A stretch of DNA of 64,000 bases from Streptomyces polyasparticus (GTDB lineage: Bacteria; Actinomycetota; Actinomycetes; Streptomycetales; Streptomycetaceae): the NCBI RefSeq assembly GCF_014493765.1, contig NZ_JACTVJ010000024.1:118415-182414 (forward strand), read 5' to 3'. Positions 35,763 through 45,093 of this stretch are shown piece by piece. How positions within the stretch are numbered: the stretch's first letter is position 1; each line of letters begins with the position of its first letter. The position numbers were made by a program, and so were the translations under genes. Below the pieces are notes generated by a model. It searched no databases, was not told the origin of the DNA, and saw nothing but the letters and a program-made list of their open reading frames with translations.

Positions 35763-37139
35763 ATGACCGCCGCTCCGGATCTCCTCAAGCGCCTGCGCAC
35801 CGCGCTCCCCGACGGGTCGATCCTCACCGACCCCGATGTCACCGCCTCGTACGCCCACGACATGGCGAGCTTCTGCGAGGCGGGCGCACCCGCCGTGGTC
35901 GTCCTGCCGCGCACCGTCGAAGAGGTGCAGCACGTCATGCGCACCGCGACCGAGCTGCGCGTGCCGGTCGTCCCCCAGGGCGCGCGCACCGGACTCTCGG
36001 GAGCGGCCAACGCGAGCGACGGCTGCATCGTCCTGTCCCTCGTCAAGATGGACCGGATCCTCGAGATCAACCCCGTGGACCGTATCGCCGTGGTCGAACC
36101 CGGCGTCATCAACGCCGTCCTGTCCCGCGCGGTGGGGGAGCAGGGCCTGTACTACCCGCCGGATCCGTCCAGTTGGGAGATGTGCACCATCGGCGGCAAC
36201 ATCGGCACGGCATCGGGCGGCCTGTGCTGTGTGAAGTACGGGGTCACCGCCGAGTACGTCCTCGGCCTCGATGTCGTGCTCGCCGACGGCAGACTGCTCA
36301 AAACCGGACGCCGTACGGCCAAGGGCGTCGCGGGCTACGACCTGACCCGGCTCTTCGTCGGCTCCGAGGGCAGCCTCGGCATCGTCGTCCGCGCGGTGCT
36401 CGCGCTCAAGCCGCAGCCGCCCCAGCAGCTGGTGCTCGCGGCCGAGTTCGCCTCGACCGCGGCCGCCTGCGACGCCGTATGCAGGATCATGGAAGGCGGC
36501 CATGTGCCGTCGCTGCTCGAACTCATGGACCGTACGACGGTACGCGCCGTCAACGACATGGCGCAGATGGGTCTGCCCGAGACCACCGAGGCGCTCCTGC
36601 TCGCGGCCTTCGACACCCCGGACCCGGCGGCCGATCTGGCCGCCGTGGGCGCGCTGTGCACGGCGGCGGGCGCCACCGAGGTGGTGCCGGCGGAGGACCA
36701 CGCCGAGTCGGAACTGCTGCTCCAGGCAAGGAGGTTGTCCCTCACCGCACTGGAGGCGATCAAGGGGTCCTCCATGATCGACGACGTCTGTGTGCCGCGC
36801 TCACAGCTCGGCGCCCTGCTCGAAGGCACCGCACGGATCGCGGAGAAGTACAGCCTGACGATCGGGGTCTGCGCCCACGCGGGGGACGGCAACACCCATC
36901 CCACGGTCTGCTTCGACGCACAGGACCCCGACGAGTCCCGGCGCGCCCGCGAATCCTTCGACGAGATCATGGCCCTCGGCCTGGAGCTCGGCGGCACGAT
37001 CACCGGCGAGCACGGCGTGGGCGTCCTCAAGAAGGAGTGGCTTGCGCGCGAAATCGGCCCGGTGGGCGTCGAGTTGCAGCGGGGCATCAAGCAGACCTTC
37101 GACCCGCTCGGCATCCTCAACCCGGGCAAGCTGTTCTAG
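35763..37139 (+). CDS. FAD-linked oxidoreductase, GlcD / D-lactate dehydrogenase-like
   Basis: 458 residues. The FAD-binding PCMH domain has PVVPQGARTGLSGAAN and the second FAD motif WEMCTIGGNIGTASGGLCCVKYGVT. The C-terminal FAD-oxidase domain carries CAHAGDGNTHPTVCFDAQD and TGEHGVGVLKKEWL, with the His residues typical of the GlcD/Dld/VAO family. It likely oxidises a 2-hydroxy acid such as glycolate or D-lactate. ATG 35763 is preceded by GAGATC. It converges on ssgG with 18 bp between stops. Confidence 0.93.
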   Translation: MTAAPDLLKRLRTALPDGSILTDPDVTASYAHDMASFCEAGAPAVVVLPRTVEEVQHVMRTATELRVPVVPQGARTGLSGAANASDGCIVLSLVKMDRILEINPVDRIAVVEPGVINAVLSRAVGEQGLYYPPDPSSWEMCTIGGNIGTASGGLCCVKYGVTAEYVLGLDVVLADGRLLKTGRRTAKGVAGYDLTRLFVGSEGSLGIVVRAVLALKPQPPQQLVLAAEFASTAAACDAVCRIMEGGHVPSLLELMDRTTVRAVNDMAQMGLPETTEALLLAAFDTPDPAADLAAVGALCTAAGATEVVPAEDHAESELLLQARRLSLTALEAIKGSSMIDDVCVPRSQLGALLEGTARIAEKYSLTIGVCAHAGDGNTHPTVCFDAQDPDESRRARESFDEIMALGLELGGTITGEHGVGVLKKEWLAREIGPVGVELQRGIKQTFDPLGILNPGKLF

Positions 37140-37157
37140 CTCTCTCATGTACGGAGA

Positions 37158-37637
37158 TCACTCACCGTCCTTCGACTCGTCCGAGGGCCAGGGGTCGCTC
37201 AGCCACAGATCGTCGTGACCGCGCGGTGCGGGTGCGAGCAGCTCGGCCAGGCCCTCGTCGATGCCGAGCTGCTCGGACTCAGCACCCGGCGGGACCACCC
37301 GCAGCGTGCGCTCCAGCCAGGCGGACACGGCGGCGGCGGGCGCCTCCAGCAGCGCGTCCCCGTCGGGCGAACTCAGCGCCATGAGCACCACGCTGCGCCC
37401 CTCGACCTTCGTCGGCCAGACCCTTACGTCCCCGTGCCCGCACGGCCTGAACACGCCCTCGACCAGGAGCTCCCTGGCGAACGTCCAGTTCACGGGCAGA
37501 TCGGTGTTGACATGGAAGGTGATGTGCACGGCGTACGGGTCGTCCGTGCGATAGGTCAGCCTGGCCGGCACCGGGATGCTCCGCTCCGGCGACAGGACCA
37601 GCCTCAGCTCCAGCTCGCGTTCCACCACGGTGTGCAT
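37158..37637 (-). CDS. ssgG: SsgA-like sporulation/cell-division protein, probably SsgG
   Basis: 159 residues. SsgA-like proteins (SALPs) are unique to sporulating actinomycetes and control septum placement and peptidoglycan remodelling. The fold is recognisable from LVLSPERSIPVPARLTYRTDDPYAVHITFHVNTDLPVNWTFARELLVEGVFRPCGHGDVRVWP and the LEAPAAAVSAWLERTLRVVPPGAESE end of the domain. The acidic C-terminal tail is short. Assignment to SsgG rather than another SALP rests on gene order (next to the GlcD-like gene near hppD), so it is fairly but not fully certain. Confidence 0.9.
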   Translation of the reverse strand: MHTVVERELELRLVLSPERSIPVPARLTYRTDDPYAVHITFHVNTDLPVNWTFARELLVEGVFRPCGHGDVRVWPTKVEGRSVVLMALSSPDGDALLEAPAAAVSAWLERTLRVVPPGAESEQLGIDEGLAELLAPAPRGHDDLWLSDPWPSDESKDGE

Positions 37638-37889
37638 GTGCGTCAGCTTCCTTTCCTTCTGCGGGCTCCTGGGCGGCCCACAGAAGGAGAGAGCGGGGTA
37701 CGGCGGATTGCTTACGCGGGTTCTCTGATTTCTTGGGGGAGTTGAAGGTGACCTGGGTCACGCCGGTGTCCGTGGGGGAGCCCGCTCGTTAGGGGGCGAT
37801 GAGGCGGGACGGGCCCGTGTGCGGGCGGCGGTCTGATAGATGTGGACCCACTAAATGAAGGCCCCCGAGCAGATACGGGACGACGGACC

Positions 37890-39650
37890 ATGAGCGCCCC
37901 CACCCCGGCACCCGGCGACACCAGCCCGCGCGCGGGCTACTACCCCGATCCGTCCATTCCCGGATATGTCCGGTACTGGAACGGAGTTGCCTGGGTCCCG
38001 GGCACCAGCCGCCCCGCTCCGTCCGAGGGCGAGGCCATGCCGGCCCCGCCCGGCGGCGTGGCGGCGCCCGCGGTGCCGGTGCAGCATGGGCCGCGGGCGG
38101 ACGAGACCGGGCCGATGTTCTTCGACGAGGAGCCGTCGGACGCGGTGCCGGCCTCGGCGGGGCCCGCCGACGCGGTGCCGGCTTCCGCCGAGCCTGCCGA
38201 CGCGGTGCCCGCCTCTGCCGCCTCGTCCGTCCCTGCCGCTTCGTCCGCCTCTGCCGCTTCGTCCTCGTCCGTTGAGCCGGAGGAACTGCACGGCGCACGG
38301 CCCGAGCCCGCTTCCGCGTGGCAGGCCGACGCGGGCCGGCAGTCCGGTTTCGGCGGCGAGCAGGACCAGCGGGTGTCGTGGGGCGCACCGGCCGGTTCCG
38401 GCCAGGACCCGCGCATCGCCGCGTCCTCCCCTTCTCCCACGGACGCCTCACGTACGGCGTCCCCGGCGGACTCCTCCCGTACGGGATCGGGCGCCGCCTC
38501 TCGTACGGGATCAGGCACCGCGTCCCGTACGGAATCCAGTGCCGCATCGGCAGCGGGGGCCGGATCCGTGCCGGCCTCGGCGGCCGGATCCACCCCTGCC
38601 TCGGCCGCCGGGTCCTCGTCCGCCCCGGCCTCGGCGGCCGGTTCCGCGTCCGCCCCGCCCAAGGCATCCGCGCACGCCCCGGCCCAGGCATCCGCCACCG
38701 GTGACGTCCAGGCCGAGGGCACCATGACGAAGCGCGCCGTGCGGCCCCGCGCGGGCGACGCCGGCAACGCGGCGCCGCAGGGACCGTCCCACCGTACGGA
38801 CGGCACGATGTCGATCCGCCGGGTCGAGCCGTCCGCCGCCGCGCCGAAGGCGTCGGCCGCCGCACCGCCCGCCCAGGCGGCACCGCCCGCGCAGGCCAAG
38901 CCCGCCTCGCCGGGGCCGGGTTACGGGTATCCGCAGCCCGCGACCCCCTCCGCCCCCGCGGCGGCCCGGACCTCGCAGCCTGCGCAGTCCGGCTACGGCT
39001 ATCCGCAGGCGGGCTCGCCCGTCACGCCGGGTCCCGGCGGCGGGAGCGCCTCCTGGGCCCAGCAGGTGCACCAGCTCGCCCAGCCGGCCCCGGCCGAGGG
39101 CGGCCCTGTGACGCCGTTCAAGCCGGTGGCCGAGGACCCGTTCCTCGCCATGGCGAGCGCGCAGGCCTCGGCCCGGCCCGCCGGACTCGGCAAGCGGCTC
39201 GCGGCCCGCCTCGTCGACACCCTGATCGTGGGCGGTGTCACCGCGGCGGCCGCGATCCCCGTGGTGCCCAAGGCGATCGACCACATCGAGGCGAAGATCG
39301 ACGAGGCCAAGATGTCGGGTCTGAAGACCACGGTCTGGCTGCTCGACGGCACGATCGCCGGTTACCTCGGCATCGTGCTCGGCGTACTCCTCGTCGTCGG
39401 CCTGCTCTACGAGGCGCTCCCCACGGCCAAGTGGGGCCGCACCCTGGGCAAGAAGCTGCTCGGCCTCTCGGTCCGCGACATCGAGGAGCACGACGCCCCG
39501 TCGTTCGGCGCGGCAGTGAAGCGCTGGCTGGTCTACACGCTCCCCGGCGTCCTGCTGATCGGCGTCGTCGGCATCATCTGGTGCCTCTTCGACCGCCCTT
39601 GGCGCCAGTGCTGGCACGACAAGGCGGCCCGCACGTTCGTGGCGGGCTGA
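37890..39650 (+). CDS. DUF2510 + RDD-family membrane protein with long Ala/Ser/Pro linker
   Basis: 586 residues from ATG 37890. A DUF2510 module comes first (GYYPDPSIPGYVRYWNGVAWVPGTS). Then ~350 low-complexity residues follow, with Ala/Ser/Thr/Pro repeats (PADAVPASAEPADAVPASA and SRTGSGAASRTGS), and a Pro/Tyr segment (GYGYPQ twice). The C-terminal RDD domain starts GLGKRLAARLVDTLIVGG with Arg-Asp-type helix 1, and has TM helices near residues 440-470, 490-520 and 555-575, plus CWHDKAARTFV. A second RDD gene lies downstream. Function unknown; RDD proteins are thought to be transport-related. Confidence 0.85.
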   Translation: MSAPTPAPGDTSPRAGYYPDPSIPGYVRYWNGVAWVPGTSRPAPSEGEAMPAPPGGVAAPAVPVQHGPRADETGPMFFDEEPSDAVPASAGPADAVPASAEPADAVPASAASSVPAASSASAASSSSVEPEELHGARPEPASAWQADAGRQSGFGGEQDQRVSWGAPAGSGQDPRIAASSPSPTDASRTASPADSSRTGSGAASRTGSGTASRTESSAASAAGAGSVPASAAGSTPASAAGSSSAPASAAGSASAPPKASAHAPAQASATGDVQAEGTMTKRAVRPRAGDAGNAAPQGPSHRTDGTMSIRRVEPSAAAPKASAAAPPAQAAPPAQAKPASPGPGYGYPQPATPSAPAAARTSQPAQSGYGYPQAGSPVTPGPGGGSASWAQQVHQLAQPAPAEGGPVTPFKPVAEDPFLAMASAQASARPAGLGKRLAARLVDTLIVGGVTAAAAIPVVPKAIDHIEAKIDEAKMSGLKTTVWLLDGTIAGYLGIVLGVLLVVGLLYEALPTAKWGRTLGKKLLGLSVRDIEEHDAPSFGAAVKRWLVYTLPGVLLIGVVGIIWCLFDRPWRQCWHDKAARTFVAG

Positions 39651-39655
39651 CTGTT

Positions 39656-39766
39656 CAGCCCCTGCGGCGCTTGAGCAGATCCGAGCGCAGCTCGGATGCG
39701 GGGTCCGGGGCGGAGCCCCGGTTTCGGGAAGGGGCGGGTCGGGGAGAAAAGCCCGCCGCAGGCGCC
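39656..39766 (+). repeat. Intergenic palindromic repeat element, copy 3
   Basis: Starts 6 bp after the stop of the first RDD gene: head CAGCCCCTGCGGCGCTTGAG, hairpin CCGAGCGCAGCTCGG, core GGCGGAGCCCCGGTTTCGGG, tail CCCGCCGCAGGCG. The hairpin has compensating changes relative to copies 1 and 2 (GAGC/GCTC versus GAAC/GTTC), which argues that pairing is maintained. Confidence 0.9.
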
Positions 39767-39872
39767 ACCCACCCGCACCCCCACCCACCCGCAGGCGCCA
39801 CGCGGCCACCCCGTAACCCGGTCGGCCCACACCCGGATGCGGCAGAGGCATCCGCACGGTCGACTCGAGGGC

Positions 39873-40640
39873 ATGACCACCGAACCGCCGCCCCCGGGCT
39901 CAGGCCAGCCGGAGGACGACCCCTTCAGGAAGCAGCCGCCGTCCGGCAGTGGCAGCGGCTCCCCCTACGACAGCCCGCAGGGCGCCACGCCGCCGCCCGG
40001 CGACCCCTACGGCACCCCGCCTCCGCCGCCGCCCCCGCCCTCGGGCGGCTCCCCGTACGGAGGCCCTCAGGGCCCGTACGGCACTCCGCCGCCCCCGCCC
40101 CCCGGCGGCGGCGACCCGTACGGCGGAGGCGGTGGCGCCTTCGGCGGCTACGGCGGCGGCCCCGACCCGCTCCAGGGCATGCCCCCGCTCGCCGACATGG
40201 GCAAGCGCGTCGTGGCCCGGATCATCGACGCGCTGATCATCGGCGTCCCGCTGGCCCTGATCCAGCTGCCGTTCCGCAAGGTCGAGACCGACACCGACGA
40301 CCTCGGTGACGTCGTCAGCCAGAGCTACAGCGGCTCGTCCTTCATCTGGACGATCATCGCGTGCGTGGCCTTCGTCGGCTACGAGTGGTTCATGGTCAAG
40401 AAGAACGGCCAGACCGTCGGCAAGAAGCTGATGAACCTGCGCGTGGCCAACCTGCAGGACGGCTCCACTCCGCTGTCCAACGCGGCGCTCATGCGCGGAG
40501 CCGTGCTCTGGCTCCCGGCGCTCCTGTGCTGCCCGTGTGTGTGGTGGCTGATCGTCATCGTGATGATGGCCGTCGACAAGCCGTACAAGCAGGGCCTGCA
40601 CGACAAGGCCGCGAAGACGGTGGTGGTCAGCACCGTCTGA
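39873..40640 (+). CDS. RDD-family membrane protein with Gly/Pro-rich N-terminus
   Basis: 255 residues. The first ~105 residues are Pro/Gly/Tyr-rich (repeated DPYGTPPPPPP and SPYGGPQGPYG), probably disordered. The RDD domain begins DMGKRVVARIIDALIIGVPLALI (with the Arg and Asp residues that name the family), continues FIWTIIACVAFVGYEWFMVKKNGQTVGKKLMNLRVA, and ends in a Cys-rich TM segment LPALLCCPCVWWLIVIVMMAV. It follows the larger RDD gene and the palindromic element. It ends in a terminator. Confidence 0.9.
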   Translation: MTTEPPPPGSGQPEDDPFRKQPPSGSGSGSPYDSPQGATPPPGDPYGTPPPPPPPPSGGSPYGGPQGPYGTPPPPPPGGGDPYGGGGGAFGGYGGGPDPLQGMPPLADMGKRVVARIIDALIIGVPLALIQLPFRKVETDTDDLGDVVSQSYSGSSFIWTIIACVAFVGYEWFMVKKNGQTVGKKLMNLRVANLQDGSTPLSNAALMRGAVLWLPALLCCPCVWWLIVIVMMAVDKPYKQGLHDKAAKTVVVSTV

Positions 40641-40661
40641 CCCCAGGGGGCGGCGAACACA

Positions 40662-40698
40662 AGCGGCGGGACCGTGCGATGCGCACGGTCCCGCCGCT
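40662..40698. terminator. Bidirectional terminator, 17-bp perfect stem
   Basis: AGCGGCGGGACCGTGCG pairs perfectly with CGCACGGTCCCGCCGCT around a 3-nt loop between the convergent RDD gene and the small membrane-protein gene. Confidence 0.9.
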
Positions 40699-40734
40699 CA
40701 CGTGTGCCCCTGTCCCAAAAGCCTTGTCACCCGC

Positions 40735-41034
40735 TCAGTTGCGCAGCGAGTGCTCCCCGACCCGCGATTCGACGCGGACCTCGGCCCCGGAGTGCGCGCG
40801 CGGCAACGGCACGCGCTCCACGGGGACTTCGGCCGGCCGGGCAGTCGCGGCAGCGGGCGCGGGGCGCGGCGTCGGTACCGTCACCGCGACCAGGAGACCG
40901 AGCCCCAGGGCCGCGACGGTGATGACGGCGACCCCGAGACCGGTGCGGGTCTGGGAGAGCAGCAGCATGGCGAGCGTGGCGACCACGACCGTCACGGATC
41001 CGTAGGCGAGCTGTGCAGCAGTCGGGCGCGGCAT
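40735..41034 (-). CDS. Small membrane protein (99 aa), unknown
   Basis: Two TM helices (LAYGSVTVVVATLAMLLLSQ and GLGVAVITVAALGLGLLVAVTVP) are followed by a ~45-residue Pro/Ala/Arg-rich soluble tail. ATG 41034. It shares an upstream region with the divergent M6 protease gene. No family recognised. Confidence 0.7.
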   Translation of the reverse strand: MPRPTAAQLAYGSVTVVVATLAMLLLSQTRTGLGVAVITVAALGLGLLVAVTVPTPRPAPAAATARPAEVPVERVPLPRAHSGAEVRVESRVGEHSLRN

Positions 41035-41446
41035 GGCGAACCGTCCTCTAAGAGGGTGCGGGGGTCTCGGTCGGTCGGGTGGGCTGCTCCGGCAAAATCA
41101 CCGTCAACTGACTCTATTGAGCTGGGTTCCCGCACGGAACGGCCAGTAAGCGTGACCTAACCCACGGTGCCGATGCATGGGGGGCGCACGGGCTCATTTC
41201 GTATCTCATGCCCTGAGATGGGCGCGCCGTACGGGACCCGGATGGTGTCCCGTCGGCGGCCTGCGAGTGTCCGGATAGTGCAACTCGCGCTGCAACTAAC
41301 GTACTTGGGCGTCCGAAGTCAAGGTCTGTCTTTTCTCCCGTAACTCCGGTCGAATGTCGTCACTTGTGACGCGACACTGCGCGCGGATCGCTCCGATTCC
41401 GGACCCCCCATCCGCAGACGCAGTCGCGGGGGAGGACAACACCCAA
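41035..41446. other. Divergent regulatory region of the small membrane protein and M6 protease genes
   Basis: About 410 bp with no gene. It is AT-richer than average, with direct repeats GTGCAACTCGC / CTGCAACTAAC near 41279-41300. A palindrome CGTCAC-TT-GTGACG lies at 41358-41371. Ribosome-binding site GGGGGAGGAC is at 41428-41437. The long upstream region suits a developmentally regulated secreted protease. Confidence 0.4.
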
Positions 41447-43870
41447 GTGAACAGTCAGTCAGGCAGACGCCGTTCCATACGCGCGCTCGCCGTCGGTGTG
41501 GCCCTGGCGGCCACCGGTGCGATGTCGTACGGCAGCGCTCAGGCCGACAACCACGCCCCGGCCGGTTCGGCCGGGGTCGAGCGGAAGGACCCCGCGCCCC
41601 ACAAGGGGCACGTGGATCACGACCTGGACGGTCCGTTCAGCGCGCAGCAGGCCGCCGAGCGCCAGGCCGCCCTCCAGGAGGTCGTCTCCGGCGAGGCCAA
41701 GGCCGAGACGCGCGGCGCCTCCAAGGTCGTGAAGCTCGACGACGGCAAGTACGTCGAGCTCGGCCGTGAGAAGACGGACAAGATCTTCACGATCCTGGTG
41801 GAGTTCGGCGACAAGGTCGACGACACCACGATGTACGACCCGGACGGCGAGGGCCCCAAGCCGCCGGTCAAGAAGTACGGCGGCACGCCGGGTCCGCAGC
41901 ACAACGAGATCCCCGAGCCGGACCGCAAGAACGACAACTCCACGGACTGGACCGCTGACTTCAACCAGCAGCACTTCCAGGACCTGTACTTCTCCACGGA
42001 CAAGGACAAGGAGTCCGTCAAGAAGTACTACGAGAAGCAGTCCTCGGGCCGCTACTCGGTCGACGGCCAGGTCTCCGACTGGGTCAAGGTCGAGTACAAC
42101 GAAGCGCGCTACGGCTCCAACTACTGCGGCTCCAGCAACTGCGCCAACGTCTGGGACGTCGTCCGTGACGGCACCAACGCGTGGGCCGCGGACCAGAAGG
42201 CCGCCGGTAAGACCGACGCCGAGATCAAGGCCCTGCTGGCCGAGTACGACCAGTGGGACCGCTACGACTTCGACGCCGACGGCAACTTCAACGAGCGCGA
42301 CGGCTACATCGACCACTTCCAGATCGTGCACGCGGGCGAGGACGAGTCCGCGGGCGGCGGCGCCGAGGGCACCAACGCCATCTGGGCGCACCGCTGGTAC
42401 GCGTACGGCACGGACGCCGGCAAGACCGGTCCGTCCGAGAACAAGGCCGGCGGTACGCAGATCGGTGACACCGGTGTGTGGGTCGGCGACTACACCGTCC
42501 AGCCGGAGAACGGCGGACTCGGCGTCTTCGCGCACGAGTACGGCCACGACCTGGGCCTGCCGGACCTGTACGACACCTCCGGCGGCGGCGAGAACTCCAC
42601 CGGCTACTGGTCGCTGATGTCCTCCGGTTCGTGGCTCGGCCGCGGCGAGGAGTCGATCGGCGACCTGCCGGGCGACATGACCGCCTGGGACAAGCTGCAG
42701 CTGGGCTGGCTGGACTACGACCTGGCCAAGGCCGGTACGAAGTCCACGCACAAGCTGGGCGTCGCGGAGTACAACACCTCGAACCCGCAGGCGCTGATCG
42801 TCGAGCTGCCCAAGAAGACGGTCACCTCGCCGATCACCAAGCCCGCCGCGGGCACCAAGCAGTGGTACAGCGGCCGTGGTGACGACCTCAAGAACACCCT
42901 GACCCGTCCGGTCGACCTGACCGGCAAGTCGAAGGCCAGCTTCGACCTGTCGGGCTGGTGGGAGATCGAGGAGAACTACGACTACCTGTACGCCGAGGTC
43001 TCCACGGACGGCGGCGCCAACTGGACCGCGCTCGACGGCACGGCCGACGGTGCGCCGATCACCCGTGACGGCTCCGACACCCCGGCCCTGACCGGTCACT
43101 CGGAGGCGTACAAGAAGCTCTCGTACTCCCTGGACGCGTACGCGGGCCAGAAGTTCGACCTGCGCCTGCGCTACTCGACCGACGGCGGCTACAACGAGAA
43201 GGGCTTCGCCGGCGACGAGATCAGCGTCATCGCCGACGGTGCCGCGCTCTTCACGGACGGCGCCGAGGGCGACGACAACGGCTGGACCGCGAAGGGCTTC
43301 GCCCGGGTCGGCGAGGCGATCACGAGCGATCACGACCAGTTCTACATCGCCGAGAACCGCCAGTACGTGTCGTACGACAAGACCCTCAAGACCGGTCCGT
43401 ACAACTTCGGTTGGGCCTCCACCCGCGACAACTGGGTCGAGCACTTCCCGTACCAGCGCGGTCTGATGGTCTGGAAGTGGGACACCTCGCAGGGCGACAA
43501 CAACACCTCGCAGCACCCGGGCGAGGGCCTGATCCTGCCGGTGGACTCGCACGCGAAGGCCGAGCGCTGGACCGAGGACCTCGACAAGGTCCCGGGCAAG
43601 GACGTGATGCGCAACCGCATCCAGGCGTACGACTCGCCGTTCAGCTGGTTCCCGACCCAGGGCTTCACGCTGCACCGCAACGGTGTCGCGGCGAAGATCA
43701 ACTGGAAGGCGGGTGTCCCGGTCTTCGACGACGGGCGCAGCTCGTACTACGACGAGGCGAACCCCTTCGGCGGTGTCAAGATCACTGACACCAACACGAG
43801 GATCGCGATCGTGGACCAGCCGCTGAGCGGCTCGACGATCACCCTCAAGGTGGGTCCGTCCGCGAAGTAA
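41447..43870 (+). CDS. Secreted M6-family metalloprotease (immune inhibitor A type)
   Basis: 807 residues from GTG 41447, which has GGGGGAGGAC about 10 bp upstream. A signal peptide (RRRSIRALAVGVALAATGAMSYGSAQA) precedes a propeptide and the catalytic domain. The zinc motif is His363-Glu-x-x-His367 within HEYGHDLGLPDLYD, whose downstream Asp is the third ligand of this family. A DFDADGNFNERDGYIDHF segment upstream looks like an EF-hand-type Ca-binding site. The C-terminal half contains a jelly-roll-like domain (WEIEENYDYLYAEVSTDGGANW) and a VEHFPYQRGLMVWKWD segment conserved in InhA. It acts outside the cell. Confidence 0.95.
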   Translation: MNSQSGRRRSIRALAVGVALAATGAMSYGSAQADNHAPAGSAGVERKDPAPHKGHVDHDLDGPFSAQQAAERQAALQEVVSGEAKAETRGASKVVKLDDGKYVELGREKTDKIFTILVEFGDKVDDTTMYDPDGEGPKPPVKKYGGTPGPQHNEIPEPDRKNDNSTDWTADFNQQHFQDLYFSTDKDKESVKKYYEKQSSGRYSVDGQVSDWVKVEYNEARYGSNYCGSSNCANVWDVVRDGTNAWAADQKAAGKTDAEIKALLAEYDQWDRYDFDADGNFNERDGYIDHFQIVHAGEDESAGGGAEGTNAIWAHRWYAYGTDAGKTGPSENKAGGTQIGDTGVWVGDYTVQPENGGLGVFAHEYGHDLGLPDLYDTSGGGENSTGYWSLMSSGSWLGRGEESIGDLPGDMTAWDKLQLGWLDYDLAKAGTKSTHKLGVAEYNTSNPQALIVELPKKTVTSPITKPAAGTKQWYSGRGDDLKNTLTRPVDLTGKSKASFDLSGWWEIEENYDYLYAEVSTDGGANWTALDGTADGAPITRDGSDTPALTGHSEAYKKLSYSLDAYAGQKFDLRLRYSTDGGYNEKGFAGDEISVIADGAALFTDGAEGDDNGWTAKGFARVGEAITSDHDQFYIAENRQYVSYDKTLKTGPYNFGWASTRDNWVEHFPYQRGLMVWKWDTSQGDNNTSQHPGEGLILPVDSHAKAERWTEDLDKVPGKDVMRNRIQAYDSPFSWFPTQGFTLHRNGVAAKINWKAGVPVFDDGRSSYYDEANPFGGVKITDTNTRIAIVDQPLSGSTITLKVGPSAK

Positions 43871-43895
43871 TCCGTTAAACCGCAGGTCACAGAGT

Positions 43896-43931
43896 GTTCG
43901 GCCGTCGCCCTCTAGCGGGCGGCGGCCGAAC
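43896..43931 (+). terminator. Terminator of the M6 protease gene
   Basis: GTTCGGCCG pairs with CGGCCGAAC, with further inner pairing CGCCC/GGGCG, 25 bp after the stop. Confidence 0.8.
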
Positions 43932-43992
43932 GTGCTTATGTGCCTGCTGTGGATTTCTTATTGACATGACGTCTCACGGGGGAGTGATACGG

Positions 43993-44328
43993 ATGGCTGG
44001 TGGCGGTTTCTGCAGACTGCCCGGCGGCGATGTGGTCGTGGCTCTGGACCTGCCGAACCCTTGTCCCAGCGGGGCTCCGGGGGTGCGCGTCGTGATCCAC
44101 GCGGCCAACCGCGCCCGGGCCCTGACGCGGCTGCGCAACCTCGGGCTGCGCGCCGTCTACCTGCGCGGGAACGCCGCCCCGCCGACCCCGGACGAGGTCA
44201 CGGCCGTGCTGCACCATCCGGACGGCCTGATATGGCGGGGCGCACCGGACACGGCCGAGGAGCTCTGGCACCCGATCAGGGCGCTCCTGAGGACCATGAC
44301 GCCGCCGTCCACGCGGTACGTGGTCTAG
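43993..44328 (+). CDS. Hypothetical protein (111 aa)
   Basis: ATG 43993 is preceded by GGGGGAGTG at about 9 bp. An earlier in-frame ATG at 43966 would add 9 residues. The product has one Cys near the start (MAGGGFCRLPGGDVVVALDLP) and an alternating hydrophobic pattern VRVVIHAANRARALTRLRNLGLRAVYLRG that suggests a small alpha/beta domain. No recognised family. Codon bias supports coding. Confidence 0.65.
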   Translation: MAGGGFCRLPGGDVVVALDLPNPCPSGAPGVRVVIHAANRARALTRLRNLGLRAVYLRGNAAPPTPDEVTAVLHHPDGLIWRGAPDTAEELWHPIRALLRTMTPPSTRYVV

Positions 44329-44362
44329 GGCGTCTCTTTCGGGCAGGGAGCCGCCGGGGTCC

Positions 44363-44950
44363 TCAGACGACCGGTTTGCCCGACAGCTCCACGCCCGCCG
44401 CCCGCAGCTCCTCCAGAGCCCGCTCCGTGGAGTCCTCCGCGACCCCGGCCGTGAGGTCGAGGAGGACCTGCGTGCGGAAGCCCTCGCGGACGGCGTCCAG
44501 GGCCGTGGCCCGTACGCAGTGGTCCGTGGCGATCCCGACCACGTCGACCTCGGTGACCTCGCGGGCGCGTAGCCAGTCGGCGAGCGTCACGCCGTTCTCG
44601 TCCGCGCCCTCGAAGCCGCTGTACGCGGCCGCGTAGGCGCCCTTGTCGAAGACGGCGTCGACGGCGCCGGAGGCGACGGCCGGGGCGAAGTTCGGGTGGA
44701 AGCCGACGCCCTCGGTGCCGGCCACGCAGTGCGCCGGCCAGGAGTCGGCGAAGTCGGGGTGCTCCGAGAAGTGGCCGCCCGGCTCGATGTGGTGGTCACG
44801 GGTGGCGACCACATGCTGGTAGCAGGGCCCGCCGGTCTCCCCGATCAGGTCCGTGATCGCGGCGGCCACATCCGCGCCGCCCGCCACAGCGAGGCTGCCG
44901 CCCTCGCAGAAGTCGTTCTGCACATCCACGACGATCAAGGCGCGGCGCAT
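44363..44950 (-). CDS. pncA: Nicotinamidase
   Basis: 195 residues. It hydrolyses nicotinamide to nicotinate in NAD salvage. Isochorismatase-like fold with the catalytic triad Asp9 (VVDVQNDF), Lys103 (FDKGAY) and Cys145 (ATDHCVRAT). Metal ligands lie in ATRDHHIEPGGHF (Asp52, His54, His60). It lies 143 bp downstream of pncB in the same direction, so the two steps of nicotinamide recycling are neighbours. Confidence 0.95.
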   Translation of the reverse strand: MRRALIVVDVQNDFCEGGSLAVAGGADVAAAITDLIGETGGPCYQHVVATRDHHIEPGGHFSEHPDFADSWPAHCVAGTEGVGFHPNFAPAVASGAVDAVFDKGAYAAAYSGFEGADENGVTLADWLRAREVTEVDVVGIATDHCVRATALDAVREGFRTQVLLDLTAGVAEDSTERALEELRAAGVELSGKPVV

Positions 44951-45093
44951 GATCCCTGTCCTTCTGTTTGTCGGCGGTCGTCAGGCTCGGCCGTTCTGAC
45001 CGAGAGTAGAGACTTCAAGTCAGTTGTGGGAGAGGGCGGTTGGGGGTGAGCGGCGGGTGTGGGCCCTCGGGGCACCCGCCGCGCACCCGTCGC

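Noticed and set aside
33860-36112. Extended start for the TPR protein reaching into the GlcD-like gene
   Set aside because: Would overlap the divergent flavoprotein gene by about 350 bp. The added residues are antisense to conserved coding sequence, so ATG 35665 is the sensible start.
41459-43675. Very long open frame (about 738 codons) on the minus strand opposite the M6 protease
   Set aside because: Antisense frames stay open in high-GC coding DNA because stop codons are AT-rich. The product is Val/Leu/Arg/Gly-rich without domains, while the plus strand encodes a complete protease with signal peptide and zinc motif.
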